Notes under the pieces: generated by a model | The model's database searches: none | Told to the model about the DNA's origin: nothing | Seen by the model: only the letters and a program-made list of their open reading frames with translations | Made by a program: the position numbers and the translations under genes | Shown: positions 56,900 through 64,000 of the stretch, one piece after another | Position numbering within the stretch: the stretch's first letter is position 1 | How the letters are laid out: every line of letters begins with the position of its first letter | Assembly: GCA_026874595.1 (NCBI GenBank) | Contig: CM049322.1 | Span: 9,006,400 to 9,070,399, forward strand | Direction: 5' to 3' | Length of the DNA: 64,000 bases | From: Sipunculus nudus | Taxonomy: Eukaryota; Annelida; Sipuncula; Golfingiida; Sipunculidae

Positions 56900-57360
56900 T
56901 CTCTTCTAACAGGACACGGATGCATTACATGGATACACGAACACAGGTACAGAGAGTGAACTCACAAAACTAGAGACATTAGCTATAAAAACCTGACTTA
57001 TTGATTTTGCTACTTCACCCACGTGTTGTGTCAACATAGAAGTTAAGGCTAATCAGTATTTATACACCAAAGTCAAAGAGAGTTAACATGCATTGAAGGA
57101 TACACGTTGCTGGGTAACCGGGTCAATATAAAAGGTAGAAACCTTTGCTTCCATCATCGTGTAAAAGGGCAAAATATACCTACTCCAATATACGTCAGCG
57201 GTGTAATTGGGTTATCTTTTGTCATATAATTCATCAAAACAATTTATCTTAATCATCTTAATCGACAAATGCTTATATAGTAGTTGTAATTTACAAGCAT
57301 GATTTTACAATTATAAACTACATGGCTATGCTCTATGCTTATATTTGTATCGCACTTGAA
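56900..57360 (+). repeat. Segment B, copy 1
   Basis: Matches 58.50-58.99 kb: ACAAACACAGGTACAGAGAG-type start, GCTATAAAA(A)CCTGA, CATGCATTGAAGGATACA, GGGTAACCGGGTCA, GTGTAAAAGG.CAAAATATAC, GGGTTATCTTTTG.CATATA and CATGGCTATGCTCT. Here GGGTAACCGGGTCA is followed by ATATAAAAGG, a TATA-box-like string that copy 2 lacks. Confidence 0.75.
57128..57137 (+). promoter_or_regulatory. TATA-box-like ATATAAAAGG
   Basis: Good match to a TATA box, placed after GGGTAACCGGGTCA in segment B. No gene starts downstream in the window, so it may be the relic of a mobile-element promoter. Confidence 0.25.
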
Positions 57361-57369
57361 CACAAATAT

Positions 57370-58380
57370 AACTAATACCTGGTATTTGCTTAACAAATGA
57401 CATAACCATAAATTCACAGAAATATTTCTCACTGGGGGGGGGGGGGGTGAATCTTACTTGAACCTGCAAGCTAGCTCATTGTGACTTTCATCCTACACAA
57501 AGAACAAAACCTGTTTTCTTTCCTTTGATCAGCAAATTCATTCTTATTCCTTATTTCCCAAAGTTACTGAGAAAATTCGGAAATCAGGAGATAAATGACG
57601 GTTCGAGATTCTTTTTCTTATGGGTAGTATCCAATCATGCAAGAAAAAATGTTCATATTTACAATCATATAACAGAAACTACGAAAATTACACGGGCCTG
57701 CCTTAATAGTCCTTCTCTGTTGTGCCTTCATGATTTGAATATTAATGTGAATTGCCTTCACCAATAATTACTTAATTTCAAAGTGATATATTAAATTAGC
57801 TTGTTTTCAAATTATAATGCCTCTAACGCTTATTGTCGTTTTTATTCGGATATTGGTTTACGTAACAGTTTTAATACCAGAGTTAATAAAAATCTAGATG
57901 GGAAAGTCTCATTCAAATTTTAAAACATTTATATGAACGACTTCTATGTGTGGACTATTGTAATAATACATAGTAATGAATTGGATTATCCTATATGCAT
58001 GGCAATGAAGTATCTCATTACGGTGCAGAATGTAATAAGAAATTACTTAGTGAAACGAATTGTGATAAGCAGAGAAAAATAGATGTCCATAATTCGGGCG
58101 TTTGCCGGACGTTGAAATAAGACAAACAGAAAAGCCGCTGGAAAGGCGGACATACAGACGAAAGGTCATAGGAATTCGGTCAAACCAATAAGCAGTACTC
58201 TGGTGAACGCAGAAACAAATTATATGTTTATGCAGTTATGATTCATTTATTGCCGACAAACAGATAGGCGGACAGAAGGAAAACACCAGCCCTAGGCGAA
58301 CTCTTCCGTGGAAAGAGGAATATTTGCATCTGATCCCAAGAGTATAAGGAGTGCGGGGCTATACACACCTTAAATCAGTT
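57370..58380. other. Non-coding DNA
   Basis: Contains a G-run at 57436-57448. No exon recognised. Confidence 0.35.
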
Positions 58381-58390
58381 TACTTCAAAT

Positions 58391-58452
58391 GGGTTATCTT
58401 AATTTAATACCTCCTAGTTTGCCTCCCTTTCCTGTTAAAACCTGTGTTATTA
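58391..58452 (+). repeat. Flanking direct repeat, left copy (partner 59035-59096)
   Basis: Its first 50 bases match 59035-59084 with one mismatch, starting GGGTTATCTTAATTTAATAC and ending CCTTTCCTGTTAAAA. The two copies bracket segment B copy 2. Confidence 0.9.
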
Positions 58453-58494
58453 TCATATTATGATCATCCTGTGGGATATCTCTCCTCTTTCAGT

Positions 58495-58995
58495 AAACGT
58501 GTCAGGGACGCGGGTGTATGTACAAGAATGCACAAACACAGGTACAGAGAGAGAACTCACACTACCAGAGACGTCAGCTATAAAACCTGATCAATTTTAT
58601 TTCTCTGCTCCACTCACGCATATATGTGTCAACACAGAACATTGCGCTCATCATTGTTTACAGCCCTGTGTTGTGTCAACCTACAACATCGCGCTCAACA
58701 TTACTTATACACTCCAGTGAATAGGAGTTCATATGCATTGAAGGATACAAGTCTCTGGGTAACCGGGTCATTATATGTGGCAATAACGTTCGCTTTCATT
58801 TTTGTGTAAAAGGACAAAATATACCCCCTAAAATGTACGTCTAAAGGGGTTATCTTTTGCCATATATTTCATTGAAGTAATTAATCATCAAACACATAAA
58901 CCCTAAAATGCATATATAGCCCTTGTTATTTACAAACATGTTTTTATAGTGATGAACGTCATGGCTATGCTCTGTGCTAATATTTGTATACACAG
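58495..58995 (+). repeat. Segment B, copy 2, with internal 47-bp duplication
   Basis: Copy of 56.90-57.36 kb. It carries an extra tandem unit: TGTGTCAACACAGAACATTG (58625) and TGTGTCAACCTACAACATCG (58672), 47 bases apart, where copy 1 has one unit. Confidence 0.75.
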
Positions 58996-59034
58996 TTATA
59001 CCTGAGGTATGTTAAAGCGTGATTAAAAAAAAAT

Positions 59035-59096
59035 GGGTTATCTTAATTTAATACTTCCTAGTTTGCCTCCCTTTCCTGTTAAAAGGCTGTGTTATT
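59035..59096 (+). repeat. Flanking direct repeat, right copy
   Basis: Partner of 58391-58452, 644 bases away. Confidence 0.9.
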
Positions 59097-59367
59097 TTAT
59101 TCAGATTAAATGGTAAAATAGTCTGAGTCACAATTATTCTTTAACTGTCTATAAATTTACTTGAAATTCACAACAGTGTGTGCTAACAAACACCTTCCAC
59201 CATCTGTCTCCTTACATGTCGAATACATTTTTACAGCCTTGGTACAACCACCTTACCAGGTTACAGATGCCAGAACAATGTACAAATGCCGCACCTGCAC
59301 AAAGAGCTTGGTTATGACGAATCAATTTCGCAAAAAAACTATGTCTGTCTATCTTTAGGGGTGTCAC

Positions 59368-59603
59368 TATGGGGGCCTGGACAGTCGATTGGTAAAACGC
59401 TCGGCTGTCTCAGCTGGCAACTCGCGTTCGACCTCCTGCGTCTCTAGGAGAGTGGGTTGTACTGGCCCTTCCAAGGCGGGTGGTTTTCTCCGAGTTCACC
59501 CGTTTCCTCAATTTTTGGACACTACCGAACGGCATCGCATGAGCCATGGAGGGTCCCATGATGAGATATAATAACTATTTTATTAATCCATGTAAATAAA
59601 TAC

Positions 59604-59607
<4 letters not shown>
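59368..59607 (+). mobile_element. tRNA-derived SINE with GGTTTTCTCC core, followed by (AT)n
   Basis: Box A-like CAGTCGATTGGTAAAACGC and a degenerate box B-like GCGTTCGACCTCC, then GAGAGTGGGTTGTACTGGCC and GGTGGTTTTCTCCGAGTTCA then CCCGTTTCCTC. Same family as the minus-strand SINE at 46.0-46.2 kb. A long AT microsatellite follows its 3' end (59608-59658). Confidence 0.75.

Positions 59608-59658
<51 letters not shown>
59608..59658. repeat. (AT)n microsatellite at SINE 3' end
   Basis: AT run of about 50 bases. Confidence 0.95.
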
Positions 59659-59662
<4 letters not shown>

Positions 59663-61618
59663 AATAGATCTTGCTGTTCTGGTTAGGTAGTGTTCGATTT
59701 TTTTAAATGTTCAAGCGGAATCAAGGGAAGACAAATGTGCAGTTCTATTGTAGAACGTTATATGTGAGTTGCTATGTTTATGACTGCAATAGTACATCTT
59801 CCGCGTACCCTAAATACATGGGGACATATAAATAATCACATGATAGTTGTCATTCCAGTAGAAGACACAGTGATTTAAATACAGTCTGCTGAGAAATTTG
59901 CCTAAACTTTCTCAAATAAAGATATACAACGTAATATATAATTCACGAATGTATCTGATTCTGAATACAAATAAAGTATGCGAGGCTGATACCCTGCTAG
60001 AAAGAAAACTTAATTAAGCCTAGATAAATATCTCCGAAAACATTTTTTCTTTCTCTTTACACCTCTTCATCTGTCCGTTTATCCGGCCGTCCTTAAGATA
60101 AGGCACATATCAGAAGCACAGCTTGAAATTAGCACTAGACTACCGGCATTTCTTTGTGATACAGGGTCGTAACCAGATTTGAATTTCTGGGAATGATTTT
60201 ATTTGGGGCGCATTGTGAAAGGATGCATTCTTCAAAAAGCGTGCACATTATAAACGTTTATCCGTGACTTTATCATAGCATTACCATGGAGCAACCCTGT
60301 ATGACCCATGTATGACCTGACATTTTCTTTCTGCAAATATCCCAGTATAATCGTTCATGTCAACACAACAAAAGTCTTTCTCGGATCATGAGTAAACCTC
60401 TTTAAATATGTAGCTCATTTGTAGAGCTTTCTCTGCTGTTCTCAAGGAAGTACAACCCTCTTGCATTTTTAAATTCATTCATGCTTTTTTTCACACAGGT
60501 TTCCCCAATAATCTTTCAATTCCAGTTTTTTTGTCTCCAAGATATAGGATATCAGGGAGTCCATCCGAGCACACATTTCTTACTCAGGGCCTATATTTAC
60601 GAGCATTCGCATACTTACTTCCATGTCAAATCTGGCGCCTGCCACCGTGGACGATGTGGGGCCTATCATCTCTGCCCCTAAGCACTGCGACCTTAATCCC
60701 CTACCGACCAGACTGCTAAAGACATATTCCAAGGAATTTATCCCTGTTATTACACACATAGTTAACCTAACAATTTCCACTGGTGTATTTCCACAGAACT
60801 ACAAACCGCTCTTGTCCCCCCGCTTCTTATGAAAAACACTTAAGACCAGTCTCTAACTTGGCGTTGGTTTCCAAGGTAATTGAGAAAGTGTTGTGTTCAT
60901 GACTCCGCAAACATCTTGTAGATAATAACTTGTAGGAGCCATATCAACTAGCTTATCGGGCTGGACACTATACAGAGACTGCTACATTGAGAGAACATAA
61001 AATCATCCAATGTGCTCTTGGAGAGAATAATCGTGTACTTTTAGTCATGATTGACGTATCAGCTGCCTTTGATACCATCAGTCATCAGATCGTGCTAGAT
61101 ACACTTCGGTCTATTGGAATTACTGGCACTGCTCTAGAATGGTTCGCATCATATCTTTATAAGCGTAGCCAGTCACTGTAGATATAAGGTATTAATTCTA
61201 AGTTACACGTATTGGACTCTGGTGTGCCCGAGGGCTTCGTCTTCGAACCTGCCCTTTTTCCTATTTAAACTGCTCCCTTAGGTAATTAATGCACGAGCGT
61301 TGTTTTTATTATGTATGTTAATAATTCAACTTTGTATTTGATTTTCAGGCCTTAGCACCTCAGCAGTAACATCACATATATGGAGGCTACTGCTGGGTTA
61401 GTACGTAAGTAGCTGCTAACAACAGCTCGAAAATGAATAATGATAAAACAGAGGTGATGCTGATTATACCTTAACATTTTGCGACAAAGATTAAATGTCA
61501 AAATCTTCAAATCGGCGAACATGATGTTCCACCATCTCAGTGGATGATTCGCAGGCTTGGTGTTTATTTTGACTCCATTCCACCATGGAGCAGCAGGTGA
61601 ACACCATTTGCCGTGTGG

Positions 61619-61626
61619 CTTACATG
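61619..61626 (+). repeat. Target-site duplication CTTACATG, left
   Basis: Identical to 61928-61935, flanking the nested SINE. Confidence 0.9.
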
Positions 61627-61927
61627 GTGGGGGCGGTGGTGTTATGGTTAAGGTGCCGGGCTCATGATCAAGAGGACGTGGGTTGAAATCACGGTCAGAC
61701 CCATACCGTGCCAAGACCCTTAGGCAAGGTCCTAACCGCAAGCGTGCCTCTGTCCAACCAGCAGTAGAAATGGGTAATAGTAAATACTGGGAAGGTAACC
61801 TGCGATGGACTAGCGTCCCATTCAGGAGGAGTTTAACTCCTTAGTCGCTTCACGCTACCGAAACCGGGATAAGCTCCGGCCTGATGAGCCATTAGGCTCG
61901 GGTGTAAAAGCCCAGCAGACTTTTTAC
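61627..61927 (+). mobile_element. tRNA-derived SINE nested in the LINE, with 8-bp target duplication
   Basis: Box A-like TATGGTTAAGGTGCCGGG and box B-like GGGTTGAAATC, then AAGACCCTTAGGCAAGGTCC, a conserved GCGATGGACTAGCGTCCCAT block and AAGCCCAGCAGACTTTTTAC at the 3' end. CTTACATG occurs at 61619-61626 and again at 61928-61935, directly flanking the element, and the LINE reading (CRVAY|MHLHNI) resumes across it. The head matches the SINE at 38.2 kb. The GATGGACTAGCGTCCCAT block resembles a widely shared metazoan SINE domain, from memory. Confidence 0.9.
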
Positions 61928-61935
61928 CTTACATG
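61928..61935 (+). repeat. Target-site duplication CTTACATG, right
   Basis: Identical to 61619-61626. Confidence 0.9.
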
Positions 61936-62829
61936 CATCTCCACAACATCTATCAAATAAAAGCTTATTTAGACCAAAATTATCTTGATCGCCTGGTCCA
62001 TGCTTTTGTCACTACAAAGTTATAAGACTATCGACATGCTTTACTTCTTGGGTTTCCGTCTTCATTGATCCAGAGGCTTCAGCGAGTTCAGAACGGTGCA
62101 GCCCGTATACTAAATGGATGTGACAAGTATGATCACAATACACCTGTGTTGCGTAAGCGGCACTGGCGCCCTGTGGGTCAGCGCATTAAATATAAGGTGG
62201 TCATACAACTTTTCAAGACCAAACATCGCATAGCCCCGGTCTACCTACAAGACTCTAATTCATGCCTACCAGGTAGATTCCTCAGAACGGCTGACCAGGA
62301 CTTACTTTTTGTCCCACGTAATAAGTCTTCTATGGTTGATCAAAGAGTATTTTGTGTGGCAGGTCCCACTTCGTGGAATTTCATTTCCTTTGGAATTACG
62401 AAAATCTGAGAACATACTTATAAGACATACTTATTGTATGCAATATTTTTATTTTGATATATAATATATTTGATTTTGCAGATTGTGCTGTTTTCTTTTT
62501 ACTTCAATACCGTAATTTTAACTACATTTGATGGGTTTAATGTCTTTTGTTGGTTTAATGTCAAATCATAATACATACTGGATTATGTGCATTTCCAATC
62601 TAGACTTATTGATATTTAAATTTTAGTCTGCATGTTTATTTGATGAATATTATTTTTTTCATAGTAATTTTTTATGCAATTGCTTGCTTGTAATAGCGTT
62701 TTAGAGCACAACACCGTGGAGAAGGCTTTATAAAATAAAATAATATTATTATATTATTATTAATATTATTAGGGAAAAATAATATGATTTCCTTTCCATT
62801 ATTTATTTTATTTAATTCCATTCAAACAT

Positions 62830-63335
62830 TAAAAGGGACACTATATAAATGAGAGAAAATCAGGAATATAAAAGGGTGTAATTAAATATATAATCAAAGC
62901 CTTTGACTGCATCCCTGCTGATGACCCAGTTTTAACATGTTTTACAGTTATATTCGCCATCTGTTTTTCTGAATAACTAAAATTTGTTCCATCATTTTAT
63001 CCACCTGCTTTTTTTTAAAAAAAATTCTCAAATGTTTATTTTTTTCAAATATTTCATTCTAAAATGCATATTGAAGTTATGATTTAGCAGGCAAATTCAG
63101 AATTTTTAAGTGTGTCTCCAGTTTACTGCCCCTTTACCTAAATATTGTGTAAAGTAGTTTTTTTTGTCTTATACCCAATATTTTTATTTTCTCCATCAGA
63201 ATGTTTCTTATATAAATTTTACTATAAAAATTAGGTACACACGAATTGAATTGAAAGGATTGAAAGGATTAAAACGAAAGCCTGCTAGGCAAACACTCAA
63301 TTGTAGTGAATAATACAAAAAACATGTCATGAGTG
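62830..63335 (+). repeat. Segment A, copy 2, right part
   Basis: Matches 54.45-54.93 kb (CCCTG.TGATGA..CAGT, TTCTGAATAACT, GAAAGC.TGC.AG.CAAA.AC, CAATTGTAGTGAA). Continuation of the copy after the LINE insertion. Confidence 0.65.
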
Positions 63336-63365
63336 CATGTGAACTCATAAACCCCAACCATAGTG

Positions 63366-63475
63366 AATGTACGGGCAACAGTTCCGAGCTGTAGCGAACG
63401 AACGAGTAATGTACAGGTAACAAGCCCGAGTTGTAGGTAACGTAGGGGTAATGTACACGAGTCGTAGTGAATGAT
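63366..63475. repeat. 42-bp minisatellite, about 2.6 units
   Basis: Units start AATGTACGGGCAACAG (63366), AATGTACAGGTAACAA (63408) and AATGTACACGAG (63450), exactly 42 bases apart. Because 42 is a multiple of three, the minus strand shows a 14-residue repeat (RYLQLG / RSLQLG), which should not be taken for a protein. Confidence 0.85.
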
Positions 63476-63479
63476 TATT

Positions 63480-64000
63480 GTCACGAACATCTTTGTGCTT
63501 TGTCGCACCTGTATAACCGCGAAGTTTCAAATTGTGCATGATCACATGACTCCAGCGTGAGGTAATAAACCATACGTACTTTAAAATAGGGTGTTGCTCA
63601 CCATGTTTAGATATAGTTAGCCTTAGACTCTCATGTGTCATTCCTATAACCTGGTCAGAAGGTATGTACGACTTTGTTTTAAATAGTAAATATGAATATC
63701 GAAATACTGCTACAATGTTTAGAGATAACCCTTAAATGATTGTAACACGTATTTAATAACACCTAAATAAATAAAATATGGGTTGTTAAAAGAATATACA
63801 TTACTTGTATAAGCAAAAGCCAAATATGGTGATGACTTTTAGGGTCAGTGTCTGTCATAAACCACAGATATATTGTATATGTTGTTATAATCGTTCATGA
63901 TAAGTTTTTTTACGATATGCTCATTATATATTATTGGAACTACGTATATCGATGAACCAGTGTACAGCTTATACAATATGTTGGATATATCGGTACATCA
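63480..64000. other. AT-rich DNA to window end
   Basis: No exon or repeat recognised. Confidence 0.35.

Larger units (their letters stand above)
59035..60475 (+). repeat. Segment A, copy 2, left part
   Basis: Matches the first part of 53.61-54.93 kb, interrupted by the SINE and AT run at 59.37-59.66 kb. The rest of the copy resumes at 62.83 kb after the LINE. Confidence 0.65.
60540..62780 (+). mobile_element. CR1/L2-type LINE, 5'-truncated and inactive
   Basis: In changing frames the plus strand reads ORF2 from just before the reverse transcriptase to the end: a CDLNPLPTRLLK...TGVFPQ block (60.68-60.80 kb), RPVSNLALVSKVIEKVL, YQLAYRAGHYTETATLREHK, VLLVMIDVSAAFDTISHQIV with the first catalytic Asp, a degenerate GVPEGFVFEPALF block, LNNSKMNNDKTEVML, RRLGVYFDS, a HLHNIYQIKAYL...LVHAFVT block, IQRLQRVQNGAARILNGCDK, HWRPVGQRI and RVFCVAGPTSWNF. 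A TTTTAGAGCACAAC...TTTATAAAATA tail and (ATT)n end it near 62.78 kb. The YADD block is missing between 61.27 and 61.33 kb. It sits inside segment A copy 2 and is itself split by a SINE. Confidence 0.85.

Noticed and set aside
61640-61720. Intact tRNA gene
   Set aside because: The tRNA-like boxes belong to a SINE with body and target duplication; no cloverleaf closes. The same applies to 38.2, 46.1 and 59.4 kb.
63208-63641. Overlapping minus-strand frames with LQLG repeats
   Set aside because: Generated by the 42-bp minisatellite.

Overview
This is animal nuclear DNA: visibly AT-rich, gene-poor, with spliced genes (GT..AG exon borders), long (AT)n microsatellites, tRNA-derived SINEs, CR1/L2-type and other LINE fragments, Ty3/gypsy remnants and a MITE. 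A repeat family with TTTAGCTCAGCTG-type ends, GTCCGTCC-rich arms and AGGTCAAAGGTCAAGGTCA arrays is, from memory, typical of molluscs, so a mollusc or other lophotrochozoan is my best guess. There is no sign of prokaryotic, organellar or viral-genome organisation, and no CRISPR, operon or intact tRNA/rRNA gene.

Layout. (1) 1-2510 (+): the 3' terminal coding exon of a large, mostly disordered scaffold- or adaptor-like protein ending in a class I PDZ ligand; its 3' flank runs on to about 6 kb. (2) 4.85-6.02 kb: a repeat whose second copy lies at 36.8-37.96 kb. (3) 6.87-7.59 kb (-): a dead gypsy integrase. (4) 8-18 kb: AT-rich non-coding DNA with microsatellites. (5) 18.4-24.4 kb (-): exons of a cysteine-rich, sushi-domain, single-pass membrane protein; the sushi exon has an in-frame TAG just before a strong splice donor. 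(6) 24.6-43 kb: transposon-rich DNA with four LINE pieces, a gypsy tail, a tRNA-derived SINE and a 1.63-kb element with terminal inverted repeats. (7) 43.6-48.6 kb (-): about 13 exons of an atlastin/GBP-like (GB1/RHD3-type) large GTPase, recognisable from P-loop to C-terminal hydrophobic tail but broken by three in-frame TAA codons, frameshifts and a damaged splice donor. (8) 50.3-51.95 kb (-): four phase-compatible small exons of an unknown short protein. (9) 53.6-63.4 kb: a nested repeat landscape with two diverged copies of a roughly 1.3-kb segment, two copies of a 0.5-kb segment, a MITE, SINEs, and a CR1/L2-like LINE carrying a SINE with a perfect 8-bp target-site duplication.

The genes do not form a functional cluster. 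The sushi-protein exons and the GTPase share a strand but are about 25 kb apart with mobile-element debris between them. The best-supported observations are the decayed atlastin-like gene, the nonsense codon before the membrane exon of the sushi protein, the tandem-array transposon with nuclear-receptor-like half-sites, and the nested insertions at 53-63 kb. All homology calls are from reading the sequence; no database search was run.
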